Of a stretch of 64,000 bases of DNA, positions 23,840-35,143 are shown piece after piece (positions within the stretch are counted from its first letter, which is position 1; each line of letters starts with the position of its first letter). The notes beneath the pieces were generated by a model. That model saw only the letters and a program-made list of their open reading frames with translations, was not told the DNA's origin and ran no database searches. The translations under genes and the position numbers were made by a program. Source of the DNA: Oidiodendron maius Zn (lineage: Eukaryota; Ascomycota; Leotiomycetes; Myxotrichaceae); NCBI GenBank assembly GCA_000827325.1, contig KN832874.1, positions 466,067-530,066 on the forward strand. The letters are read 5' to 3'.

Positions 23840-24949
23840 ATTAAGGTTTATTCCTGAGAGAACAAGATTGAGACTTATAAATGGTGTTAATTTATCAATT
23901 GAATGCGGGGCATCCTGTTATCTTAGCCATCTCATCGCGGAGTTGCAATGGCAGACAAACATTCGCATATCTACTTAGCTATTTGCTCGAGCCAGTATTT
24001 CATAGGATTTCAAAGGGATATCAAATATATAGCTAGTAGCATTTATTCCACTAAACGACTTTAAGCCCGACTCTTTGTGTATTCATCTATACAGCATAGC
24101 ACGATACGTTGCATTGCGCTCCTGATATAAGTATGGTAAAGAGAGACCTTGTCACTCCCATCTTCATTGCTACAGACATTGACTGTAATCTGAGTTTTGT
24201 CGAGTTTCTTGCCTTTAGGCTGCTAAGCCTCAATTTGGACACCATTTCATGCAGAATCCAGTCTCATCCATATTCTATGTGTCCCTTAATAAATACCTAG
24301 CTTTGGATACATATATATAGACAAAACGTCAGACCCTTAAAAGTCATGACTCGGTCTTCTTTTCTGAGGGATGATTAAAATTTAGTTGCTAGTAACTAAG
24401 TGGGTCTTAATCCCTATTTTGTAGAACTTGAGAGCATATCTTGATCGCTTACTATTCCCCAGTCCATGGAAGACGGCAAGTAGTTTGAACTGGCCATTCA
24501 ATTTATATACTGGAACATAATGATTATAGACTTGCTACGTTTTTCTTTGACTACTCAATCGCAAACAAACCCAAAATTTAGGTAGCTTACCTCGTAGTAT
24601 TTGATGAATTGAAGTGATATATCAGCAATATCACGCAATGCTCGCATTGGGGTATCACCTTCGTTGTTGATGGTGTTGTTATTTCTACTCTAGCTAGATT
24701 AAGGAAAATTCATTAGGCAGCTATTCCCCATTAGGTTAGCATATAGCCGTGTCTGGCCTGATAAATAGTCCTAATTAGGAGAGCATACTGGCAGCCATTC
24801 CAACAGTTGTGAAGCCCAACCTTTGTCTATATAACTAGCTGTTTGCACGGGAGTTGTTTAATTAATTGAAGCACTCTAACCAGCTATTTGAGTACTGGTC
24901 TGACCCCTTTACTACCATAAGGAACCTCTGCGTGGTGGACACATCCTAC
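23840..24949. other. AT-rich intergenic region between convergent genes
   Basis: No gene is seen. It contains the 3' ends of RXT3 and the tryptophan synthase gene and an AT-rich stretch at 24300-24860. A possible relic cannot be assigned. Confidence 0.45.
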
Positions 24950-27508
24950 CTAGAATCGCAAGTCCCAGCCAATCTGCGGTCCCAGCTTGGGCAACTCATC
25001 CGCCACACTCTCCACGTCCTTATCACCACGTCCACTAACGCAGATCACGATATCTTGGCCTTTATCCATCGTCTTCGCCAGCTCAACCCCACCGTAGATT
25101 GCGTGTGCTGTCTCCAGGGCAGGGATGATACCCTCGAGCTCGCTGAGGAGTTTGAAGCCTGCGAACGCCTCTGCGTCGGTAGCGGCGATGAACTTCGCTC
25201 GCTCGCTGTCCTTCCAAGAGGATAGCTCCGGACCAACGCCGGGATAGTCCAGGCCTGCGGAGACAGAGTGTGTGTCTGTTATTTGGCCATGCTCGTTCTG
25301 CAACACGTAGGTGCGTACGCCGTGCAGCACGCCCTTGGAGCCACCTGTGAGAGTCGCGGAGTGGCGATCGGTGTTGATACCATCACCGCCTGCCTCAACG
25401 CCGAGCAGTTTGACGCTGGGATCTTTGGAAAAGGGATAGAACATCCCAACAGCGTTGCTGCCGCCCCCAACGCATGCCACGACGGCATCGGGTAGCTTTC
25501 CGCGCTTCTCGAGCATCTGGGCTTTGGTCTCATTACCAATGACGGATTGGAATGTTCGGACAATTGTTGGGAAGGGGTGAGGTCCAATAGCGGAGCCAAT
25601 GATGTAGTGTGTGGTTTCGAGGCTCACGACCCAGGCACGGAGCGCCTCGTTGACAGCATCACGGAGGGTACGAGACCCTGCTTCGACTGGGATGACTTCG
25701 GCGCCGAGAAGCCTAATTCTGAAAACATTCAGGGCCTGTCTCCGAACATCCTCCTGCGCGGTTGTTAGTACTCCATCTCACTGCATGGATAAGGAGATAC
25801 GTACAGCTCCCATATAAATGGTACATTTCATGCCGAACTTGGCACAAACTGTAGCTGTAGCAACACCGTGCTGTCCAGCCCCAGTCTCGGCAATTATAGC
25901 GCTCTTTTTTAATCTCCTTGCCAGCAAGATTTGTCCCAAGGCATTGTTAAGCTTATGGCTTCCCTAGGATTCTCTCAGCAAATGAAATCAGTAGCGCCAC
26001 TTTTGAGGACGAGAGCCTGAACTAGCGATTAACGCCGCAGAAGGCATTTAGACAGGAGATGCAGAAGCAGAAGCAATTATAGCGGGATGAGAATATACTG
26101 ACGGTGTGATTAAGGTCCTCACGCTTTAGCCAAATGTTAGCTGAGCCGGCATGCTCAGTCAGCCTCTCAGCCAGATGCAGATGTCCAGGGCGTCCCATCC
26201 AGGGGTAATAAGACCGATATTCCTTCCAAAATTCTGGATCATCTTTGATCTGGTTGAACCCTGCCTCAAGCTCCGACAAGCAATCCATCAATGACTCAGG
26301 TACGTATTGACCACCGAATTCTCCAAATCGCGCAGGAGTATCCGCTGGATTGGCTCCTTGTGCATTGAGAGCTTCAATCTGGTCAACCAAACCCGGTTCC
26401 GTCCCATTCCCGCGGGCAATTCCGTCTACGTGCACAGCATTTCCATTTTCTGTGATATATGTTGTTGTAGCACCATTGGAAGTATTTCTCCGCTGACAGA
26501 TTTGAGCGCAGTATTCCTCTACAGCCTTTGCTCGCTGTCCAGCAGGTGCCTCTTCCAAGACGGTGATAATCTGACTTCCAATGGCAACACCATCTGCAAT
26601 CTTTGAGACGCTTTGAAAGTGTTCGCGCGTGCTAACACCAAATCCTACCACTGCAGGAACATTTCCAGAGTATTCCTTAACCCGTCCAAGTAATTCAGGA
26701 AGGGCAGCGTTTATAGTCCCGGTAGCACCAGTGACACCCATTCTAGAGACAACATAAATGAAGGAGGTCGCAAGCTTGCAGAGAAGCCTCATTCGGTAGT
26801 CGGAGGTAGAAGGAGCAATAAGTGGGACATACGATAGCCTGTAGAAGAGCTGGATTAGTACAATGTTATGAACACCCAATTGAGCATGACTCACCCTTCT
26901 TTTGAGCACCAATTCCTAAATGTGACGGCCTCCTCCGGTGGGAGATCTACGACGATGAAGCCATTGACTCCAGCTTCTCGACAATCTTTCAACAGTCTTT
27001 CCTCTCCATAGCTCAGCATCGGGTTATAATATCCCATGAACATGACGGGCGCTTTGAGACCTTTTCTCCTCGCTTCCCGTACCATCTCGAGCGTTGAGGT
27101 AACGGTAATTCCATTTTTGAGTGCTTGCTGCGAAATAATTAAGTCCCCGCCATATAGAAAGGAAGCGGTGTGCACTAACAGTATTCGCTTTCTGGATTGT
27201 TGGGCCATCAGCAATTGGGTCCGTGAAAGGAAGACCCAGCTCAATGATATCTGCAAAGCTGATTAGAAGTAATTACGAATTAGAACTGCATATATTACCT
27301 GCTCCTCCGGCTTCCATACCCAGTAGAATGTCGACTGTGCCATCAGCTGTTGGGTATCCCGCCGTAACGTAGGTCACCATTGCGGGCTTTTGAAAGTAAT
27401 CAGCAAAGTATCCAACAAAGGATAACGGTGTGGGGTTCAATTAATATCCGAAACACGTACTCTGCCTTCTTTCTTGCATTGCGCAAATGTCTGCTTGAGG
27501 CCCTCCAT
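24950..27508 (-). CDS. TRP5: Bifunctional tryptophan synthase (fused alpha and beta chains)
   Basis: Seven exons: 27508-27461, 27386-27299, 27250-27180, 27127-26895, 26838-26103, 25963-25805 and 25753-24950, giving 712 residues, the usual size of the fungal fusion. It converts indole-3-glycerol phosphate and serine to tryptophan in the cytosol. The alpha part shows [15 protein letters not shown] with the catalytic aspartate and [10 protein letters not shown]. The linker (about residues 270-315) is variable. The beta part has [29 protein letters not shown] with the pyridoxal-phosphate lysine, [27 protein letters not shown] and SGRGDKD. The introns are GT-AG with 48-74 nt, except the fifth (26102-25964, 139 nt), which falls two codons before the active-site HK. 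Upstream lies a perfect Gcn4/CPC1 site, so cross-pathway amino-acid control is likely. Confidence 0.95.
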
Positions 27509-27596
27509 TATTTCGACTTTTGCAGCGTTGAAATTCTGAAGTTCCTTTCCTCGATGCTCCTGCGGGAATGTTTGGGGTAAAATAATAAATTTCCAG

Positions 27597-27603
27597 TGAC
27601 TCA
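27597..27603. promoter_or_regulatory. Gcn4/CPC1 binding site TGACTCA
   Basis: A perfect palindromic TGACTCA about 90 bp upstream of the tryptophan synthase ATG, in the promoter shared with the SDH assembly factor gene. Amino-acid biosynthesis genes in fungi are commonly induced through this element by Gcn4/CpcA under amino-acid starvation. Confidence 0.7.
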
Positions 27604-27805
27604 AGGTGGCGGTAATCGGAGCCCCTCCACACCGCCCGGCAGAATATTATGTCAGTCCATTCAATTCACAGCATTTTATTCCCGAGGTCAAACCTCCCCG
27701 TGATTTCTCTTGACAAACATCTTCACGTCTAATTAATCCAATTCTCCCTTCAAGAAGTCATCACCTTCTTGAGCTCCGTATATATTCGGATCAATCTGTT
27801 GCAAG

Positions 27806-28249
27806 ATGTCTCGGTTCTTACAAACAAGATTTTACCTCTTCCCACGTCGTTTCTTCAGCTCAACCCCTACCAGAGGCGCTTTTGCTACCGGACCCTCCCC
27901 TCCCCGTCTCCCTCCGAAAGAGCAAGAAGAGTTCGAGCGTTTGCAGCGAGCCTCAACTGGTGCGTTCAGCACACCCCAACCGCAGATAAGCCAGTCCCCT
28001 AGCAGCTCAGAATCACAATCCTCTTCAAGTTCGGAATCAACAAGTAACGAAACCGAGGTCGCCGACACGAGGATAAATGCCACAGGGAAGGGAGATGAAC
28101 TCCATCCTGATATCAGGAGAGGTGCTAAGCCGGAGTTTGAAGGCGATGTGAACCCGAAAACAGGAGAGGTTGGCGGGCCCAAGAATGAACCGCTCAGGTG
28201 GGGCGAGAAAGGTGATTGGAGTTATAATGGACGAGTGACGGATTTTTAA
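27806..28249 (+). CDS. SDH8: Succinate dehydrogenase assembly factor 4 (Sdh8)
   Basis: Single exon of 147 codons starting at the first ATG. The end of the protein carries the DUF1674/SDHAF4 signature: HPDIRRGAKPEFEGDVNP, then KTGEVGGPKNEPLRWGEKG, then DWSYNGRVTDF. In yeast this factor binds flavinylated Sdh1 in the mitochondrial matrix and protects the cell from its oxidant production before complex II is assembled. The N-terminus (FLQTRFYLFPRRFFSS) is arginine-rich, without acidic residues, and fits a mitochondrial presequence. A serine-rich spacer of about 40 residues lies between presequence and domain and looks unstructured. It is divergent from the tryptophan synthase gene over about 300 bp. 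Confidence 0.92.
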   Translation: MSRFLQTRFYLFPRRFFSSTPTRGAFATGPSPPRLPPKEQEEFERLQRASTGAFSTPQPQISQSPSSSESQSSSSSESTSNETEVADTRINATGKGDELHPDIRRGAKPEFEGDVNPKTGEVGGPKNEPLRWGEKGDWSYNGRVTDF

Positions 28250-28800
28250 TCTCATAATATTGATATTACTTCTTCAAGAATTGTTATTAATTCCTGGAGT
28301 CCTGAAAATAATCTACTCAAGGGGAACTGGATTATACAGAATTTACAACCCGGCCATAGACCAGACGTGCATTTCATGCAAACATAATGCATACATATAG
28401 AGTATTAAACGCTTGCCAACTGTTGGGTCTATCGAGAATCCTTTTAGTTGTTAAGGCGTGGTAAAGCTTATAACTACGTATAGATGCTAATGTATCACTT
28501 AGCTTATGCCCTCGATTTTTGCTGTATAATGCTAGTATCTTGCTCGCTAAAACTCGCAGCGGAAAAGCAATTAGCAGTCGGACTTTCATCTAGTCGATAT
28601 AGAGTAACAGACGAGAGGTTATTTTCTAATTGCATGGTTAGACTTTTTGTAAATATACTATATTTACATGTAATTTTGGTACGCATGCTAGGAGGTAATT
28701 TTAATGCTCTATTGAAAGTTATCTAATGTATCTGCATTGTTAAAGTTGTTATGAGTTGTCTTATATATCTTTAGAGTCTTGGTTTCGAGGCCCAAGATTT
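28250..28800. other. Intergenic between convergent genes
   Basis: AT-rich 3' flanks of the SDH assembly factor and the alpha/beta hydrolase genes. No gene seen. Confidence 0.5.
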
Positions 28801-31074
28801 TCACAGGTCCACATCTCCCCCATCTCCTCTCCCAGTAAGAGGTCCTGCAAGACCCAGCATTCTCCTGCCTAACAAATCCTCGGTACTGGCCAGACTAACC
28901 ATGCTCTTCTGGCGTTTCGACATGCCATTCTGTTTTGATGTTCTCCTCCTGTCCATTTCCTCCCTTATGATTTTCTCTTTCTTCCGCCTCTGCTCTTCCT
29001 TCTCTATTTCCCTCGCCTTTCCCTTCCGAGAGCTACTCATAGAAATCTCCAGTCCTATGTCTTCTTCCCCGCTGCTTTCCCCTCTCCGTTTATTGCCAAA
29101 GCCATCTGCTCGCGAGAGGTTTCCGCCGGGGGAGAGGAGTTGATGACTGAGATCTTTCTGTTCCGTCTCAGCGAAGATAGTATCGATCCAGCGAGCGCAA
29201 CGGAAGATGTGTTTCCAGCCCTCAGGAAATGCGCTCACAAATTGGAAGAAGCCGTGGCTGGTGCCTGGGATCAGAGCTACTTCGACCACGTCTCTGTCGT
29301 CGAATTCTCTACCTAGGTGCACATGACTGCCGAGTTCAGCCTCATACTTCGCATGCTTTGCACGTCGGAGTCGGCCGGCAAATATTACAGTGTCGTCGAC
29401 AAGAGGATCTCGTTCGCCAGTGAGGAAATATGTTTTGGGAAATTGAGAGAGAATGGTATCCGGAGCTAAAATTGGAGATAAGAGGTAGTCCTGTGTAAAA
29501 TCGGGTCGGTTGTGTGGACCAATGTACAGGATGATCATAGCCCGCATCATTTCTGGAGAGAGAATGCGGTCATTGACGTAAGATATCATGGAGGACATCG
29601 CAAGCCGTGTCTTCAGTGGTTCGTAATGATGCGATCCTGATGATCTTCTTGCATCATTTTGGATAGGGATAGGAGTAGGAGGAGGCTGCTCTAATGGTGA
29701 TATGGAGGGAAGAGCTGTGTTTCCGGCCACAACATCTGCAGTTGGAGGTGGGGAGGTGCCATTTTGGTGTGAAAAGTAGTCATCGTCCTCAGATTGAAGA
29801 GGTGTTCCCGCTGCTAACGTATAATGCATGTCTTTCCTGCGAAGGATGTTCTTATTTGTTTTCCGCATGCGCCTGTCTTTAATCAATGACATCTGCTCAT
29901 CAGACATCCAACTACCAATGTTCATGTCTAGTGACGGGTAGGTAAGGACAAGGCCATCTGGTATTGGGAGTGCCGTCTGTCCTAGGAATTGGCGCTGGTC
30001 GGTAGAGCCTGACTCGATTATCATGACCATGAGGCCGGTCGCTAGATTGCCGCCGGCACTATCTCCGGTCAGGACTATGCGTGGAGTCGTGTCTCCCGAC
30101 ATCCCCACACAGCGACCTCGACTGGCGACGATGGTCCGATATACATCAAAGCATTCATTTAATGCATATGGGTATGGAAATTCTGGCGCTTTCCGATAAT
30201 CCAAACTTAGAACTGGTAGACCAGTTTTCCCAGCCCAGCCAATAAGTTTATCATCGTGAGACCTTGGGCTCATTGCGACGTAACCTCCGCCAGGGACATC
30301 TAGAACCAGCTTCGTGTGGTTCTTTAATTCAGAAAGTGGTCCGTCAAAGTATAGCCACGCATGTACAGGGCCCTTGTAATCGCTATGCGGTGGCCGGGGT
30401 ATCCGAAGGGCTCGAGGCGGATATCTCATGAGTCTCGGCCTCGTGAGGTTCTGAATAAACTTCAGATATGGCGTGGTACCCTTATTCCAGCTGACTCGTA
30501 AATGATCCACTGTTATCATTCCTCTAACCTTCCTGACCTTCTCATCTGCCTGCTCTGCCGCTATCAGATAGTAAACGGTGAACGCCATACTGGCGAGATC
30601 CCTCAGCCACTTCCGGCGTATCCGCATGGCTGACCAAAACCCAGCGTCCATTGCGGTCGTAACCCATGTTGCTCTAAAATATGATCGACTGTAAAGGTTC
30701 GCGAGGGGTTCGGGGCATTCGAGGCCGATGAGCTTTCCCAGGTTTCTTGCAACATAGAGGTAGAGAAGAGTGATAACCATGGTCTGCCAGGGAGTGAGGT
30801 AGTTCGACAGCCCTCGTGAGAGCTTTCTGACAGTGGGAGGACCATGATGGTTCCCCCTGCTCATCAGTTAGCATATATTATCCCGTCGTCGCTGATACTT
30901 GATGAGAGGGCGGGGTAGCAAACCAACCTCAAGAGATACAGAGACCAGAAAGAAACAACCGCCAGGACCTGGATCTTGCGAAATTGGACAGAAGGACGGC
31001 CCAAGACGTGATCTATTTGTAATTAGCAGCTAATTTAAGTATCCGCGGACAGCAGAACATGTCGTACCTATCAT
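28801..31074 (-). CDS. Membrane-anchored alpha/beta hydrolase (HSL/esterase family)
   Basis: Proposed exons are 31074-31068, 31012-30928 and 30856-28801, giving 715 residues. The first exon codes only two residues and one base. The added N-terminus MIDHVLGRPSVQFRK followed by VLAVVSFWSLYLL gives a membrane anchor and joins in frame to GNHHGPP. A simpler single-exon start at the ATG 30864 is possible, but that ATG sits in what looks like a branch site and acceptor (GCTAACTGATGAGCAG). The catalytic domain has PGGGYVAMSPR (oxyanion loop, about 219), the nucleophile in TGDSAGG (about 295-300), the acid in TGERDPLVDD, and the histidine in GTSHGFF. A disordered insert rich in proline and serine lies between them, and the tail is highly basic (RKGKAREIEKEEQRRKKEK). 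The family hydrolyses esters or lipids; the substrate is unknown. Confidence 0.85.
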
Positions 31075-31576
31075 CTTGCCATTTGAAAGAGGAATGTTAT
31101 TTCGGAAGCGGGCGGATGGACCAAGGGTGGTTGTCTAGGTCGTTCATAAGCCGTGGGATGCACGGGAGGCGTTCGAGGTTGATTCTCCCACAGATGCCCT
31201 GAGATTGAACGTTCCCCAGCTGTCGTAAGTGATCCTCCGAGGCTTGCACATGTTAAGCCCAGCCTCTTGACCAAGATTGAATGAAACCACTTTCGTCCTT
31301 GTGTCTCTGGTCCAAGTATGGTAGGGCCTGACATGTGAAAAGATGACTAAAGTATCAGTCATTGTCACGCGACAGCGAGGCTGCCTAGCCTTGTGCTTGG
31401 CTTGGTGTCAGTCCACCCAGCGCAGTTACGGGACGAAAGAATGAATAAAGAAATTGACACGGTTCTGAATTACGCATATTACTGAGGGCTTCCTATATGC
31501 TACAATTGTATCCCTTCTATGTACCCAAATGCTGCGTCCTCATATCCATTCAGGGCAGAGTTTAAACTGCTCCGGG
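31075..31576. other. Intergenic region upstream of the hydrolase gene
   Basis: It holds the hydrolase promoter and the 3' end of the WW-domain gene. No further gene is supported. Confidence 0.45.
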
Positions 31577-32152
31577 TCAGCTCCATGTTCGATGAAATAA
31601 TCCTTTTAGCACCCCTTTTGCTTTCCCCTCTCTCTTCTCTTCTGCCTTCCCCAGAGACATCTTTTTTAACTTTTCTGCCAGTTTTACCTTTTCTCGTTCT
31701 TCCACCTTCCTTCTGACTGCTCTTCGCTCCTCTGGGCTAAGCCAGTCGACATAGGCCTCCTTATAATTCACCCAGTACGTCCTGCCCTTATTCGGCTCTT
31801 CCGCAGTCTCCATTACAATATATTCCTTCCGCGCCTCATTTTCGTCATCCTCTTTATCTAAGACCCCATTCTCCTTCAGCTCCATAAGCTTGCCAGGATG
31901 CAGCCATGATGTGGTCTTGGCCTCGCGGTCCAGATAGTACGCGCGACCCTTCTCATCGTACGCCCGCTCGTGCGGATATGGCAGCCCCGGAGTGTAAGGC
32001 TCGTGCAGGTGTGTGTGTCGTGGATGTCGCCAGGATGTGGTGCGGTCTCTATGGTTCACATAGTAGACCTTCCCAGACCCGTTAACTCTAGCATCAAATC
32101 CAGCAGGCATGTCAGAAAGATCATATGCCGAGAGGTCAAATTTAGAAGTCAT
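31577..32152 (-). CDS. WW-domain protein, function unknown
   Basis: One exon of 191 codons, beginning with the first ATG (MTSKFDLS). Two WW modules can be seen. The first is DMPAGFDARVNGSGKVYYVN followed by HRDRTTSWRHPR. The second is LPYPHERAYDEKGRAYYLD followed by REAKTTSWLHP. A third, weaker copy may be GRTYWVNYKEAYVDWLSP. WW domains bind proline-rich peptides, so this is probably an adaptor. The C-terminal 55 residues (from EERRAVRRKVEEREKVKLAE) are strongly helical and basic. I do not recognise a named orthologue. Confidence 0.8.
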   Translation of the reverse strand: MTSKFDLSAYDLSDMPAGFDARVNGSGKVYYVNHRDRTTSWRHPRHTHLHEPYTPGLPYPHERAYDEKGRAYYLDREAKTTSWLHPGKLMELKENGVLDKEDDENEARKEYIVMETAEEPNKGRTYWVNYKEAYVDWLSPEERRAVRRKVEEREKVKLAEKLKKMSLGKAEEKREGKAKGVLKGLFHRTWS

Positions 32153-33230
32153 TGAGTTTGAGCTGAGTGAGTGTTTGTAGTGGAAATAGAGGAGCTACCG
32201 TCCTTATCTTATAGGCTAAGAATAAGCATCGGTTAATGTATGCAGGCCTGTCTCCGGTACGTACCAGAGTGTCCGAGCTCATAAATTCCCAAATTGGTAA
32301 ACTGGTGGCACAGCTGCATGATCCTCCAGATAATGCATTATGTAATGGGAGATGGCGCGAGAAATGATTTGAAATAGGCTTTACTTTCACTTCGGCAACT
32401 TGCCGATTGCTATAGATTTGCTACGATTACTAGTTTGAGAATGAATTTTGTTAGACATTCCTGTAATATGCTGTATGATCTAGTTTATAGTTTTCTACGG
32501 ATCGTAAACAGTATTATCAAATAGTAGCTCGGTATCTCTAGTTCTATTTTCCTTCTACTATTCAGATGCCAGTAGAACCTTTCTCCTCCACTCCATTCTC
32601 CACATCCATGTCAGCCAGAAAGCCCTTATCCATGGCCTACTGAACAGCGGCACGCCTCTAGGACTTGTTAATAATCTCGAGCAAAATGTCTCTATCCTCG
32701 AACCTCATGCCCTCGGTTCCTTGATGAAAAAGGAATACAAATCCGCTCATTCCTAGGAAGAAGCAGCCGAATATGAGAAGGTACGGCAGACACCGATCTT
32801 CTAGGGTTTGGAATTGGCTATTAATGCACTGAGAAAAGGTACTTGCGAGAACTAACCCGAAAATTTTACAGGGTTTAGTATCGTATTTTAGTCGTGCCAT
32901 AGAACTGCTCGAAGAGCAAGGTTTCTTTTGGATCCTCTCAGGCAGTTATTATCGAGAGTACGTAATAAGTTTGAGAAGAGTCCAAGATGGCGATCATCGT
33001 AAGACCTTGAATGAATTCGGACAGCATGACTACCGCCCTCTAAGGAAGATGTTATACAAGTGGTGGCAAAAGTGGTATGTTATAACTGATATATAGTGGT
33101 AGAGCCTGAGCAGGCAAGATAGTTGAGGTTGATAAAATTGTGCTTCAGTCTTTTTATGCTTAGTAGTATTCGGGCTTCTCTATATTATCATGCTAATAAT
33201 AAAATCCATATCGGTGACTCTGCTTCGGAT
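32153..33230. other. Gene-poor region left of the dead transposon
   Basis: On the minus strand, 32900-32540 reads as decayed coding-like sequence (FEDRDILLEIINKS, stop, then AMDKGFLADMDVENGVEEKG), which may be mobile-element or gene debris. I cannot identify it. No intact gene is seen. Confidence 0.35.
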
Positions 33231-33377
33231 AGTATACCGGAGTGGACAACGCCCTCTCGCTAAAGCGAGTGGGCATTGGCTCAACTCGATAACTAGCTCA
33301 AGTCGACACTTTTTTACCCCCATATTAATATATTAGTATTTGCCAGCCACGTAGTATTAATATTAAATAAAAAAGGG

Positions 33378-35060
33378 TTATGCCTCAATATCGTTAAAAT
33401 CCACATAACCCTCTATATCCTCTTCCCTTTTAGCCGTCCTTTTTAGCCACCTAGTTACCCTCCGTGTACAATTTAGGGCATCTCGATCAGTATCCTCCTT
33501 CCTACTTTTCGTCCGTAATATCAGTTGTGGCAAGACAAAGCTCCGTAAACAAAGTAAATGTACTACTTGATATCGAGTAATATTGGACTCCCATAAGGCA
33601 ATAAGCTCTTGGAGGCATAAAAGATCCCGATTTATGTCTGCAGCATATACAATTCCACCTTTCTGGATTTGGGAACGAGGCTGCTTTTTGCAACTATCCA
33701 GCTGAATTTGTGCAACCAGTGACTCCTACATATATTTTGCAAGTTGAGAGTATATAATATCCTGAGTTAAGACTGATTCCATAAATCTTTGGATACTTGT
33801 ACGGTTATTTCGTTGGGTTTTAGCATTCGGAGCTTAACTGAGGACTGTAATAAATCATGAACTGCCTGAGCTTGCTGGTAGAGTGTATTATGTGATTTTG
33901 GGGAACTCCAAATTTCAGGTAATTATATAGGCCCTAATCCAGGTGATTCAGGGTTAGGTAATTGAGGCAGTTCCATAGAATTAGGGAGCTCAATTTGAGA
34001 GAGCACAACTGAGGGTAGAAAAGGGATAAAACTACATTTACGGAATGCAGATTTGATGCCATTCTCTTTAAATGTAGCCTGTCGAATTAACTCGATATTT
34101 GAAAGGAACGTCTGCTTATTAAAATCACCAGCTCCATAGCGTATAGAGTAGTCGATTGCTTCTGTATGCCAATACTTCCATTGTTGAAATATAACCACGT
34201 CTAGTGGTTGTAAAAAGTAGGTTATAGGTGGAGGTAGTTAAAGAACTAGAATATTTTCCATCTCACAATATCGTATAAATTGTATATTAAATGAGAGTCG
34301 TATCCATCCATAATTAATAAACGATGTGCCTCTTTAGTTGCGCTTGCTATGTCGATTAAAACGCTAAAGCCATTAAAATGAAAGAAGGTCATTTGAATAC
34401 CCTGAATCCGTAACTCCAATTGCAATATCGTCCTCATGGAGATCTCGGAACCAGCGAGTCTGAATAATTACTCACTTAATAATAATCAAAAGCGCAATCG
34501 TTATCCCACACCCAGAAATAGCCTCAATAACCGAAATATGCTCTGTATCACCAAGAGATCTAATAATATTTTTGAAACGATTGTCCGTAGCTTGATCTGT
34601 AGGTACGATAACCCACTGGCCTCGTCTGACTCCCACTCGAAGCCTTGTCTCGTCCATATTCCATATATCCTCCTTCTGAATCCCATGTATATATATCTTC
34701 TTGAATTATTAAAAAAATCCGAAATCCTCTCGCTATTAATTGCCCGTTACGTTCAGCCTCAATAGGCTTCTCTAATCGTCTTGAAAACTCAGGATGTCTT
34801 TTAAGCCACCATTGTGCCTAGTTTATGCCTACAGTTGGTGGTGAAGTGGGGTCGGAAGTGGGGTACGCAGTGGCGAGGATCTCATTTGCAGCCATATTAA
34901 TACCTTTATATCGTAAAGGCACTCCTATTTCCCATAAATCAGTTAAACACCAATAGAGAGCCTTGTCTTGATGTGAATCGAGCTTTAAATTTGTGGATTT
35001 GCGTGCAGACTTCGAGGGTTGAGTGCCTTTAAATCGACGCTAGATACGTGCTCACTGTTT
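33378..35060 (-). pseudogene. Dead pogo/Fot1-type transposase
   Basis: Read on the minus strand in fragments with stops and frame shifts. From 35060: a Tc5-like helix-turn-helix part (PPTVGIN stop AQWWLKRHPEFSRRLEK). Near 34657: MDETRLRVGVRRGQWVI, matching the DETGFR region of fungal pogo transposases. Near 34310: RLLIMDGYDSHLIYNL, matching the second catalytic block (LIMDGHGSH). Near 34198: QQWKYWHTEAIDYSIRYGAGDFNK, the third. The frame then continues to KGGIVYAADINRD and stops at 33378-33380. The very N-terminus is missing or unreadable. Neighbouring sequence at 33240-33262 (GTGGACAA) and 35057-35076 (TTGTCCAC in inverted order) may be remnants of the terminal repeats. Confidence 0.8.
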
Positions 35061-35143
35061 GTCCACGGATAGTGCTTTTTCGGAACTCCGGGCACATGTA
35101 ATCGCAATTCCGACATCATCATGTCACTTCCGCAAACTGGAAG

